The notes: generated by a model not told the origin, from the sequence alone. A DNA stretch of 33,641 bases from Patescibacteria group bacterium (GCA_038065315.1 JBBTRF010000001.1:1-33641), one strand, 5' to 3'. Counted from the first letter of the stretch, positions 1 to 6,697 are shown. A program made the numbers and translations.

Positions 1-3
1 AAC

Positions 4-79
4 GCCACCTTAGCTCAGTTGGTAGAGCACCCGTTTTGTAAACGGGATCGCGTCAGTTCAAATCTGACAGGTGGCTCCA
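4..79 (+). tRNA. tRNA-Thr(UGU), CCA encoded
   Basis: Cloverleaf read by eye. The 7-bp acceptor stem GCCACCT/AGGTGGC is perfect, the D-arm contains AGCTCAGTTGGTAGAGC, the anticodon stem CCCGT/ACGGG encloses loop TTTGTAA with anticodon TGT, and the T-arm carries TTCAAAT. The discriminator is T76 and CCA follows at 77-79. It decodes ACA and, by wobble, other Thr codons. The U discriminator matters for the probable thrS T-box elsewhere in this window, because its UGGA would pair with UCCA. Only three bases precede it, so its promoter lies outside the window. Confidence 0.97.
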
Positions 80-84
80 CACAT

Positions 85-411
85 ATGCACTGGATCATTG
101 GTATCAGTCTGCTCATTGCTTTTGAGGTCGTCGCAGACATCTTTGCGAAGGAATATTCGCTCAAACAAACCGCACTATTTTGGTCGCTTGCACTTGTTTC
201 ATATATGGTTGCCAATATATTTTGGCTGTCCGCGATTAATAATGGGTCAGGTCTTACACGCGGGGCGATCCTTTTTTCGGTCGGCTCAGCTGTTGCTGCG
301 ACATTGGTTGGGTTGGTGATGTATGGTGAAAAGCTCAATTCTGTACAGATCGCCGGCGTGATTGTCGGCATCGTTGCCATTGCACTTATTTCGTTTGGGG
401 AGGAGATGTAG
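85..411 (+). CDS. Small multidrug resistance (EmrE-like) transporter
   Basis: The 108-residue product has four hydrophobic segments (about 3-20, 31-49, 58-76, 85-105), the usual SMR size and topology. The membrane-embedded glutamate that binds protons and cationic drugs in EmrE falls at exactly residue 14 (sequence FEVVAD in TM1). SMR proteins are antiparallel dimers in the inner membrane that exchange protons for lipophilic cations or guanidinium-type compounds; the substrate here cannot be told. The ATG at 85 is chosen because it gives a complete TM1. An in-frame start at 19 would run through the tRNA. The gene begins 5 nt after the tRNA CCA and may be cotranscribed with it. Confidence 0.8.
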   Translation: MHWIIGISLLIAFEVVADIFAKEYSLKQTALFWSLALVSYMVANIFWLSAINNGSGLTRGAILFSVGSAVAATLVGLVMYGEKLNSVQIAGVIVGIVAIALISFGEEM

Positions 412-566
412 TGGGCGGGCGAGTGCTGCTACGTGCGGTGGGTGTTGCCGTAAAAAAGAGTATCTGCGGATTCTTCATACAAAAGTATGAGAAAAGTATG
501 AAAAATCCGTGGGTACTCAAAAAGCCACGCCACCACCCTCACTGCCGATCAGCGATTTTCAAAAAG
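412..566 (+). other. Non-coding interval with alternative hairpins
   Basis: No convincing gene lies between the transporter and the pheS promoter. The sequence can form TCATAC/GTATGA with an AAAA loop (475-490). A competing fold joins CGGATT (467-472) plus TTCATAC to a second GTATGAA (496-502) and AATCCG (504-509). The two folds exclude each other. Whether this is a terminator, a processing site or a switch cannot be told, since no clear T-run follows. Confidence 0.35.
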
Positions 567-595
567 TTGTGTCGACCTCTTTTTCAGGCTAGAAT
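567..595 (+). promoter_or_regulatory. pheS promoter
   Basis: TTGTGT (567-572), a 17-nt spacer and TAGAAT (590-595). Only 9 nt separate the -10 box from the pheS ATG, so the transcript would be leaderless or almost so. Confidence 0.65.
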
Positions 596-604
596 TACCG
601 AACA

Positions 605-1354
605 ATGTCTGAAAGTGTAAAAACGTCCGTGAAAGAACAACAAAAAGGCCACCTCCATCCGCTCACCCAGGTGATTCGCGAGATCCAGACAATCTTCGCG
701 GAGATTGGTTTTGATGTGGCGGTGGGGCCGGAGCTTGAGACTGAGTTCTACAACTTTGACGCACTCAATGTGCCGAAAGATCATCCGGCGCGCGACATGC
801 AGGATACCTTTTGGCTGAAGCAGAAAAGTGCGAGCGGCGAGCGCTTGCTTTTGCGTACCCACGCGACCTCGGTGACGCTCCGCATGCTCGAGCAGCACAA
901 AGACGACCTGGCGAAAGTTGCACCGCTGCGCCTTATCGCTCCGGGTAAGGTATTTCGCAACGAAGCTACCGATGTCACCCACGAAGCGCAATTCTTTCAG
1001 CTCGATGGCGTGATGGTGGACAAGCAGGTGTCGCTGGCTGATCTCAAAAACACGCTGACGTATTTCTTCAAGCGCCTGCTTGGCGAAGATGTCGAGCTAC
1101 GCTTCCGTCCGAGCTTCTTTCCGTTCGTCGAGCCGGGCGTGGAGATCGATATTCGCTGGAAGGACAAGTGGCTCGAGGTGATGGGGGCGGGCCTCCTGCA
1201 CCCGAATGTGTTGACCGCCGCCGGCATCGACCCGCAGCAATGGTCGGGCTTCGCTTTCGGCGGCGGCATCGACCGCCTCGTCATGCTCCGCTACGGTATC
1301 GACGATATCCGCGCACTGTACACGGCGGATTTGCGGCTTGTGAATCAGTTCTAG
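605..1354 (+). CDS. pheS: Phenylalanyl-tRNA synthetase alpha subunit, short form
   Basis: PheS carries the catalytic core of the class II (alpha-beta)2 PheRS, charging tRNA-Phe in the cytoplasm. The 249 residues begin near HPLTQVIREIQTIFAEIGF and include the motif 2 region (GKVFRNEATDVTHEAQFFQLDG) and the C-terminal motif 3 (GFAFGGGIDRLVMLRYGI). Typical bacterial PheS is about 330-350 residues, so the N-terminal coiled-coil arm that touches the tRNA is missing, as is common in CPR. The ATG at 605 sits 9 nt after a -10 box. Its partner pheT lies 3.2 kb downstream, separated by the DGR, although the two are usually adjacent. Confidence 0.95.
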   Translation: MSESVKTSVKEQQKGHLHPLTQVIREIQTIFAEIGFDVAVGPELETEFYNFDALNVPKDHPARDMQDTFWLKQKSASGERLLLRTHATSVTLRMLEQHKDDLAKVAPLRLIAPGKVFRNEATDVTHEAQFFQLDGVMVDKQVSLADLKNTLTYFFKRLLGEDVELRFRPSFFPFVEPGVEIDIRWKDKWLEVMGAGLLHPNVLTAAGIDPQQWSGFAFGGGIDRLVMLRYGIDDIRALYTADLRLVNQF

Positions 1355-1380
1355 ATATCGCACCCAGTATGGCTAAGGAA

Positions 1381-1402
1381 GGCCCTAAATAGGGGTCTTT
1401 TT
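1381..1402 (+). terminator. Probable pheS terminator
   Basis: CCCT-AAAT-AGGG short stem followed by a T-rich tract (TCTTTTT). The stem is only 4-5 bp, so this is moderate evidence. It fits the end of pheS just before the strong DGR promoter. Confidence 0.45.
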
Positions 1403-1406
1403 GCTA

Positions 1407-1436
1407 TTGACAAAATAGCCTAAAATGGTGTATAAT
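1407..1436 (+). promoter_or_regulatory. Consensus sigma-70 promoter of DGR target 1
   Basis: Perfect TTGACA (1407-1412), an 18-nt spacer and perfect TATAAT (1431-1436). Transcription should start near 1443, giving a leader of about 220 nt before the ATG at 1661. This is the only promoter in the window with both hexamers perfect that feeds a long untranslated leader. Confidence 0.8.
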
Positions 1437-1442
1437 ATATCA

Positions 1443-1660
1443 AGTGCCGAATCTCGGTCTTTGACACGAAATTGCGAGTTTCGCCACAGCAAAGAGCGGC
1501 TTCAGTGTACGTCCGGCCAGCGGACACGACCACTGAGCCTTTCTCCGCTGTGGCGAACCGACTTCTTGTCGAGCGATCCCTTCCGTATTACAGATCCGTT
1601 TGGATCTGGTACGGTAGGACACTATTGATATGGGAAGACGCTGTAACCGCGCAAATACAC
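1443..1660 (+). promoter_or_regulatory. Long structured 5' leader of DGR target 1
   Basis: The leader contains an 11-bp perfect outer pairing, TTCGCCACAGC (1480-1490) with GCTGTGGCGAA (1547-1557). Nested inside are TCAGTG/CACTGA and GTCCG-GCCAG-CGGAC. A second hairpin follows: CAGATCC (1591-1597), loop GTTT, GGATCTG (1602-1608), extended by CCGTA/TACGG (1583-1614). No coding frame here is convincing. The GCTGTGGCG string recurs about 110 nt upstream of the second target gene, which suggests related leaders. A regulatory role is inference. Confidence 0.5.
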
Positions 1661-2395
1661 ATGAAGACATCGACCCAAAAGCAGCTGAACCAACTTCTGG
1701 CCCAGTTGCTGACTACCGTCAAGCCGGCCCAATTGAGTCACGAGCGCATCCAGGTTGCCATCAAGGATACCGACGGTCTCGCTGCTTGTTTCTGCGAGTT
1801 CGTGAACAACTACCCGGTCGCTACTCCGAAGGTGGTGCCTGCCGAACAATCTGCCACCCTCATCTCTGTCCGCAAAGGCATCCCCCTCGGCAACCACAAG
1901 GCCCGACCGATGTCGAAGTTGTTCCGGAACCGTGACGGCGTCATCTTCTACTACCGCGATGGCGATTTCGATAACTGGTTTGCCGAGAACTCTCCGGAGT
2001 GTTCAGCCGGCACTGCCGAACTCGTCGAGACTTCCTGTGTCATGAAGTTCAGGCAGATGACCCAATTGGCTACTGGTCTCGCTACCGAGTCCATTCCCGA
2101 TCTCACCCGTGCCATCACCGCGAAGAAGCTCGACATCACTCCAGCCCAATGGGATGACGCCATCGCTGCTTCCCAGAAGGGCGAGGACGTCCTCCTCACC
2201 GATGGCCGAGCTAACTTCGCTTTCGCGAGAAGCGGGAAAAAGTTAAAGGATGAGAAAGGCAAGGAATACGACGAGGTGGTGATGCTCTACGCCGGCCGCG
2301 ACGGCAGCGGCCGGTGGGTTGCCAACGTCTACAGGCTCTACAACGACGACGGGTGGAATGCCGGTGCTGGGCTGCTCCTTCGCAACTCGCCCTAG
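1661..2395 (+). CDS. DGR target (variable) protein 1
   Basis: The 244-residue product ends in the variable repeat, so its last ~40 residues are rewritten by the retroelement. By analogy with other DGR targets this C-terminus is expected to adopt a C-type lectin-like fold that displays the variable side chains on a ligand-binding surface; the fold is inferred. No signal peptide or membrane segment is visible. Residues ~70-200 resemble the second target in this window (shared: IPLG, YRDGDFD/HRDGDFD, ATESI, KKLKDE), so the two are paralogs. The ATG at 1661 is preferred; an in-frame TTG at 1472 lies inside the structured leader. The stop codon follows VR1 by about 10 nt. Ligand and cellular location are unknown. 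Confidence 0.85.
   Translation: MKTSTQKQLNQLLAQLLTTVKPAQLSHERIQVAIKDTDGLAACFCEFVNNYPVATPKVVPAEQSATLISVRKGIPLGNHKARPMSKLFRNRDGVIFYYRDGDFDNWFAENSPECSAGTAELVETSCVMKFRQMTQLATGLATESIPDLTRAITAKKLDITPAQWDDAIAASQKGEDVLLTDGRANFAFARSGKKLKDEKGKEYDEVVMLYAGRDGSGRWVANVYRLYNDDGWNAGAGLLLRNSP
2272..2383 (+). repeat. DGR variable repeat VR1
   Basis: A gapless 112-nt match to the TR at offset 381. It differs at 18 positions: 16 are at template adenines (half of the 32 A's; A to G, T or C) and only 2 at the 80 other positions (C to G at 2279, G to T at 2339). The last 14 nt, GGCTGCTCCTTCGC, are identical in TR and VR1 and contain no A; they fit the role of the initiation-of-mutagenic-homing (IMH) site. Confidence 0.95.
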
Positions 2396-2434
2396 GACCC
2401 TCGGACACTTTGTCCCTTCGGTTCTTTCACGCTT

Positions 2435-2468
2435 CCCCTGGCACTACGGTGTTAGGGGATTCTTTTTT
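2435..2468 (+). terminator. UACG-loop hairpin terminator after DGR target 1
   Basis: A 10-bp stem with two G-U pairs runs from CCCC (2435) to GGGG (2458). It is closed by a C(UACG)G tetraloop, a member of the very stable UNCG class, and is followed by ATTCTTTTTT. The same hairpin recurs after the second target. It starts 51 nt after VR1. Some DGRs need a hairpin or cruciform downstream of VR for target recognition, so a dual role is possible. Confidence 0.8.
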
Positions 2469-2494
2469 ACATTTTTATCCTTCTTTTATATACT
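2466..2494 (+). promoter_or_regulatory. Promoter of the TR RNA
   Basis: TTTACA (2466-2471), a 17-nt spacer and TATACT (2489-2494). The -35 overlaps the T-run of the preceding terminator, so target gene and TR RNA are compact but separate transcription units. Expected start near 2501. Confidence 0.7.
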
Positions 2495-2652
2495 TATCAT
2501 CAAGAATTTGCTGGCATGCTCGGCGCAAGCTTGGTGTGGCGAATTCTGCAACATTCAAAAAAAGAAATAGTTGGTGCCTCGCTCTGGCGAGAAATCGTCT
2601 CGGCATACAATTCAGCCCGGAGAGCATTCAATGGGCAGTGTCATGGATGGGG

Positions 2653-2764
2653 CGAGGTACAGATGCTCTACGCCAACCGCAACGACAACGGCCAGTGGAA
2701 TGCCAACGTCAACAGGCTCGACAACGACAACGAGTGGAATGCCGGTAATAGGCTGCTCCTTCGC
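2653..2764 (+). repeat. DGR template repeat TR
   Basis: A 112-nt template rich in AAC/AAT codons: read in the VR frame it would encode ten Asn. It has 32 adenines, and none in the last 14 nt, which form the IMH-like end. Adenine-directed differences to VR1 and VR2 identify it as the donor copy. Confidence 0.93.
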
Positions 2765-2777
2765 TATTCTTCCTTTT

Positions 2778-2801
2778 CTCCCGCTTACCGCGGGAGTTTT
2801 T
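2778..2801 (+). terminator. Terminator of the TR RNA
   Basis: CTCCCGC (2778-2784), loop TTACC, GCGGGAG (2790-2796) and TTTTT. The loop contains the stop codon of the opposite-strand avd-like gene. There is no T-run on the minus strand, so it acts on the plus strand only. Confidence 0.8.
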
Positions 2802-3165
2802 GTTTCACGGAACAGATCCAGCCGTACAGCATCTGGCTCTCCGCGACCAACTTTTCATTGAGCACGATAAATTTCTTGTCCTCGATAATTTTCATTTCCC
2901 ATCCGATATATAAAAAGAATTTTATAAGATCCAGGTGTTCTTGAGCCATGAGTATCCAGCGGATTTTTTCTTCCCCATGAGCGTAAGTGGCTCGATAAAT
3001 CGATTTCAAGGCCTCGGTAAAGGAATCTTCTATCTTTGCTCCGATGCCCAGTCGAACAGGCTTCGGAAGATTACTGCTATAGGAAAACCACAGAAAATAA
3101 CTCTCTTTTAGGTGTTGTAGCACTGGCAAAATTGTCGGGGGGGGTAGACTTTCTAGTATGCGCAT
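2785..3165 (-). CDS. avd: Avd-like DGR accessory protein (four-helix bundle)
   Basis: Avd is the pentameric four-helix-bundle partner of the DGR reverse transcriptase; it binds RT and RNA and is needed for mutagenic retrohoming. This 126-residue product matches the family length (about 125 residues). It also has its landmarks: an early LYxxW-like segment (SYFLWFSY), an FPKxxR-like turn (LPKPVRLGIGAKI, about residues 35-47), a long helix rich in A, Y and K, then DLIKFFLYIGWEM and a C-terminal GW segment (MLYGWICSVKQ). Basic residues are plentiful, fitting nucleic acid binding. The ATG at 3165 is the earliest possible start, since a stop codon precedes it directly. The opposite-strand placement, convergent with TR and head-to-head with RT, is unusual. 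Assignment is by pattern and context. Confidence 0.75.
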   Translation of the reverse strand: MRILESLPPPTILPVLQHLKESYFLWFSYSSNLPKPVRLGIGAKIEDSFTEALKSIYRATYAHGEEKIRWILMAQEHLDLIKFFLYIGWEMKIIEDKKFIVLNEKLVAESQMLYGWICSVKQKLPR

Positions 3166-4159
3166 TCAGTTGGTTCATGCCTACGAAGATATCACATCCC
3201 TCGAAAATCTGCTCCTTGCCTGGCGCGAATTTTCGAGGGATAAAAAACAGAAGAGAGACGTGCAGCTTTTCTCTCTTCAACTGATGGAAAATATCTTGAA
3301 CCTTCGGGCAGAGTTGGTTGCCAAAACATACGTTCACTCTCCCTACAAGGCATTCGCTATTACCGACCCGAAGCCGCGCAGTATTCATAAGGCGTTGGTG
3401 CGAGATCGCTTGTTGCACCACGCTCTGTGTCGAAAACTCTACCCATTTTTTGATCGAACGTTTATCAGCGATTCGTATTCTTGTCGAATTATGAAAGGCG
3501 TTCATCTGGCATTAGACCAATTTCGGACTTTTGGAAGAAAAGTCTCACTCAACCATACTCGCACCTGCTGGGTGTTGAAATGCGATGTTCGGAAATTCTT
3601 CGCTTCCATCGATCATTTCATCCTTATTGATATACTAAAAAAGTATATTGCCGACCCGGATGTTGTCTGGTTGATCGAAAGAGTGGTCGATGGTTTTCAG
3701 AGTACTGCGCCAGGCAAGGGGCTGCCGCTCGGCAATCTCACCTCGCAGCTTCTGGTGAATATTTATATGAATGAATTTGATCAATTTGTGAAGCATCGAC
3801 TCAAGGTAAAGTATTACATTCGATATGCGGATGATTTCGTCATCTTTCACGAACAGAAAAAAGTGCTTGAGCGCCAGTTGCGGGACATGTCTGATTTTTT
3901 GGAACATGAACTAAAGCTTTCGCTTCATCCAGGCAAGGTTTCAATCAAAACACTTGCGTCAGGTGTCGATTTTCTGGGTTGGGTGCATTTTCCGCACCAC
4001 AGAGTTTTGCGTTCGGTGACAAAACGGAGGATGTTCAAGCGCCTGGCCGCAGCAGATTCATTGGCGACAGTTCGGTCGTACTTGGGACTGTTGAGCCATG
4101 GCAACACTTACTACCTGTGCGAAAAAGTCGCACAGTATGAGCGGAATATGCTAAAATGA
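3158..4159 (+). CDS. DGR-type reverse transcriptase
   Basis: A 333-residue RNA-directed DNA polymerase, within the normal DGR-RT size. It starts with YEDITSLENLLLAWREFSRDKK, typical of this family. It carries fingers motifs (KPRSIHKALVRDRLLHHAL), motif A (LKCDVRKFFASIDH), the DGR/Abi-type motif 4 GLPLGNLTSQLLVN in place of the intron/retron QGxxxSP, and the catalytic box YIRYADDFVIF. FLGW follows in the thumb-proximal part. There is no maturase or endonuclease domain. Its expected role is error-prone copying of TR RNA at adenines. The ATG at 3158 overlaps the avd-like start on the other strand. GC content appears lower than in neighbouring housekeeping genes, which may indicate transfer. Confidence 0.93.
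   Translation: MRIQLVHAYEDITSLENLLLAWREFSRDKKQKRDVQLFSLQLMENILNLRAELVAKTYVHSPYKAFAITDPKPRSIHKALVRDRLLHHALCRKLYPFFDRTFISDSYSCRIMKGVHLALDQFRTFGRKVSLNHTRTCWVLKCDVRKFFASIDHFILIDILKKYIADPDVVWLIERVVDGFQSTAPGKGLPLGNLTSQLLVNIYMNEFDQFVKHRLKVKYYIRYADDFVIFHEQKKVLERQLRDMSDFLEHELKLSLHPGKVSIKTLASGVDFLGWVHFPHHRVLRSVTKRRMFKRLAAADSLATVRSYLGLLSHGNTYYLCEKVAQYERNMLK
4152..4157 (+). promoter_or_regulatory. -10 element of the DUF5069-pheT unit, inside the RT 3' end
   Basis: Extended -10 TGC-TAAAAT, ending 8 nt before the DUF5069 ATG; no good -35 is seen. Just upstream an inverted repeat CTGTGCG (4115-4121)/CGCACAG (4129-4135) lies within RT coding sequence and could be an operator. Confidence 0.45.
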
Positions 4160-4165
4160 CCCCCA

Positions 4166-4615
4166 ATGACCACCTCGTATAAAATCGACCTCGACCTCAC
4201 GAAAGAACCGCCCCGCAGCCCGCGCGTACGGCTCGGACATTTTGTCATTTTGGCGCGTTGTATCGACAAGTGTCGTGCGACGCTCGCAGGGAAGGCCGGC
4301 GAATACGAGTTTGATTGCGAGCTCGACCGATCGCTCCTCGACTGGAAGGGGATTACTGGCGACCAGCTCAAAGCCTACATTGCTGAAGGACATTCCGACG
4401 ACGAGATCGAAGCCTGGGTTCGCGCCAACGGTGGTTCAAAAAGCGACGCCGAGATCATGCAGTGGTCAGGGCGGGCGAGCATCAATGCCTACCTCGACAA
4501 TCCGGAAAATCGCGAGTGGCTCGAGGAGCAGTTTGCCCGCCTCAATCTCCCGAAGGAGACCTCAGTCCTTTTTGACCACCTTGATGCGGATGATAAGGTA
4601 AGTTTTAAGAAATAA
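4166..4615 (+). CDS. DUF5069 family protein
   Basis: A 149-residue protein with the DUF5069 opening: DLTKEPPRSPRVRLGHFVILARCIDK, followed by RATLAGKAGEYEFDCELDRSLLDWKGI. The family occurs widely in bacteria and has no established function that I can name. It ends 1 nt before the pheT start and is surely cotranslated with it. It begins 6 nt after the RT stop, but a -10 element between them suggests separate transcription. No membrane segment or catalytic motif is visible. Confidence 0.75.
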   Translation: MTTSYKIDLDLTKEPPRSPRVRLGHFVILARCIDKCRATLAGKAGEYEFDCELDRSLLDWKGITGDQLKAYIAEGHSDDEIEAWVRANGGSKSDAEIMQWSGRASINAYLDNPENREWLEEQFARLNLPKETSVLFDHLDADDKVSFKK

Positions 4616-4616
4616 T

Positions 4617-6599
4617 ATGTCAATGAAAGTCTCCCACAACTGGCTCCAATGCTATTTCGAAAAGCCGCTTCCGACAGCGGAAAAGCTTGCTGAGCTGTTC
4701 ACGTTCGGCGCTTTTGAGGTGGAGGGGATTGAGAAAGTGCTTGATGCGCAGGGAAAGCTCACCGACACCGTCATCGACGTAAAAGTCTTGCCCGACCGAG
4801 CTCATTACGCACTCTGTCATCGAGGGGCCTCGGGCGAAGTTTCTGCGCTTGCCGGCTTGGCGCGCAAGCCGCTCAACAGGCAGCCATTTGCCGAAACTTC
4901 GACTCGGAAAGTTGAGGTAAAGAATCTCGAGTCGAAGCTCTGCGCTCGATATGTCACCCGCTACGTCGAAAATATCACTGTCGGCAAGACGCCCGACTGG
5001 CCACGATTCTGGCTCGAAGCGATCGGCCAGCGCTCCATTAACACCGTCGTCGATGCGACCAACACGGTGATGTTCGACATGGGCCAGCCGCTCCACGCTT
5101 TTGATGCCGACAAAGTGAAGGGTCCGATCACGATTCGTCTTGCCAAGGCCAACGAAAAAATGACCACACTCGACGGCAGTGCCGGGGCGGGGAAGGAGAT
5201 TGAATTGTCTCCGGAGATGCTCGTGATCGCCGATGATGCCGGTGTGCTGGCGGTGGCTGGAGTGAAAGGCGGTTCGCGAGCCGCTGTCACCAGCGAGACA
5301 AAGAACCTCATCCTCGAGGCAGCGTGTTTTGATCCTGTGTCCGTGCGCAAGACCAGCACCAAGATCGGCATCCGCAATGAATCTTCGAGACGTTTTGAAA
5401 ATGAGATCACACCGCACCTCGCAGCCGACGCCATGTATTGGCTCACCGCGCTCATTTTGGAACAGTCAAAGAGTGCAAAAGTCGGACCGGTGACCGACAT
5501 TCACGGTGAGCTTCCCGAGCTGGTCAAAATGGAGGTTTCGGTCGAACAGATCAATGCGATGTTTGGCGTTGCCATTCCTACAGGCATAGTCGTCGACTTG
5601 CTCAATCGGCTTGAACTCAACGCTGTGATTTCTGGCGGCGCGAAAGGCGTAAAAGGTGACACATTCACCCTCACCATCCCGTATGAACGTCTCGACTTGC
5701 GGATTCCTGCCGATATCGCCGAAGAAGTCGGCCGCCTCTACGGCTACGACAAGATTCCGTACACCGCGCCAGCGAAGCGTCCGCTCGCAACTGCCAACAA
5801 GACTTTTTATTATTGCGAAAAGATAAAGAATGTACTCATCGCCCAAGGCTTCTCTGAGGTGTACGGCTATGCTCTGGCCGCCAAGGGTGATTTTGAGGTG
5901 GCAAAGTCGCTGGCTGCTGATAAAGGCAAGCTTCGCACCAATCTCGCCGACGGCATGGCGAAGTCGCTTGAGATGAATGTTCGCAACGCCGACTTGCTTG
6001 GCCTCGAGACAGTTGCTATTTTCGAAATCGGCACTGTTTTTAGCGCCGCCGCTGAAACCACCTCTCTCGGCCTCGCCGCACAAATGGTGAAGAAAGTGAA
6101 AGGGAAGAAGAGCGAGGATGTTTTGAATAATGCGCTTGAGGCGATTGCTGGTGGGCTCAGTATCACGCTCCCTGCGGCCAAAGTCCAGGTGGCTGCTACT
6201 GGCGGTGCGCTGCTCGAGCTGAATCTCACCTCGCTCATCACGACACTCCCTGCGCCAGCCTCCTACACCGACCTCGGCTTTACTCGCGCTATCGACACTA
6301 AATACAAGCCGTTCTCAGCGTATCCGTTCATCACACGCGATATCGCACTGTTTGTTCCGGCTGGTACGGATGAGGCGGCTGTTCGCACCGCCATCGCCGA
6401 CTTGCTCAAGAAGATCGCTGGTAACCTCGTGGTGAAAGGCCCTGACTGCTTCGATCGATTCGAAAAAGACGGCAAACTCTCGCTCGCGTACCGCATGATC
6501 TTCCAGTCATACGAAAAGACGCTCTCCGATGAAGAAGTGAACGCGCACATGACCGCGCTCCACGAAGCGGTGAAGGCGAATGGGTGGACGGTGCGGTAA
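4617..6599 (+). CDS. pheT: Phenylalanyl-tRNA synthetase beta subunit, short form
   Basis: PheT supplies the editing and tRNA-binding parts of PheRS. The 660-residue product starts directly with MKVSHNWLQCYF and carries the B3/B4 editing region (about 100-310: RSINTVVDATNTVMFDMGQPLHAFD), the B5 module (IAEEVGRLYGYDKIP, near 375) and a C-terminal ferredoxin-like anticodon-binding domain (TRDIALFVP ... SLAYRMIFQSYEKTLSDEEV). The roughly 100-residue EMAP/OB tRNA-binding module found in longer bacterial PheT is absent. ATGs at 4617 and 4623 are both possible; MKVSHNW at 4623 is the family-like start. DUF5069 lies directly upstream. pheS is separated from it by the DGR. Confidence 0.95.
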   Translation: MSMKVSHNWLQCYFEKPLPTAEKLAELFTFGAFEVEGIEKVLDAQGKLTDTVIDVKVLPDRAHYALCHRGASGEVSALAGLARKPLNRQPFAETSTRKVEVKNLESKLCARYVTRYVENITVGKTPDWPRFWLEAIGQRSINTVVDATNTVMFDMGQPLHAFDADKVKGPITIRLAKANEKMTTLDGSAGAGKEIELSPEMLVIADDAGVLAVAGVKGGSRAAVTSETKNLILEAACFDPVSVRKTSTKIGIRNESSRRFENEITPHLAADAMYWLTALILEQSKSAKVGPVTDIHGELPELVKMEVSVEQINAMFGVAIPTGIVVDLLNRLELNAVISGGAKGVKGDTFTLTIPYERLDLRIPADIAEEVGRLYGYDKIPYTAPAKRPLATANKTFYYCEKIKNVLIAQGFSEVYGYALAAKGDFEVAKSLAADKGKLRTNLADGMAKSLEMNVRNADLLGLETVAIFEIGTVFSAAAETTSLGLAAQMVKKVKGKKSEDVLNNALEAIAGGLSITLPAAKVQVAATGGALLELNLTSLITTLPAPASYTDLGFTRAIDTKYKPFSAYPFITRDIALFVPAGTDEAAVRTAIADLLKKIAGNLVVKGPDCFDRFEKDGKLSLAYRMIFQSYEKTLSDEEVNAHMTALHEAVKANGWTVR

Positions 6600-6697
6600 T
6601 TTTAGAACTTCTTCATTATTTCTTTACCGAAAATTAGGCATTTCTTGAACCTTTTTTAGTAGTTTCTCTATCGCTGGTTTTGTATATTTAGGGCAAC

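Larger units (their letters stand above)
2501..2801 (+). ncRNA. DGR template RNA (TR RNA), about 300 nt
   Basis: It is bounded by a good promoter and an intrinsic terminator. The TR occupies 2653-2764, preceded by about 150 nt with a hairpin CTCGC-TCTG-GCGAG (2578-2591). Open frames cross it, but the TR frame encodes an Asn-rich copy of the variable region with no plausible N-terminal protein, as expected of a template. The RNA should be the substrate for cDNA synthesis by the RT with the Avd-like protein. Only ~14 nt lie between the TR end and the terminator stem. In the Bordetella phage DGR a long spacer downstream of TR is needed for priming, so either priming differs here or some transcripts read through. 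Confidence 0.75.

Noticed and set aside
2571-2861. Open frame crossing the TR
   Set aside because: Its N-terminal part looks random and the TR part is an A-rich donor copy. The promoter and terminator fit an RNA template better than a gene.
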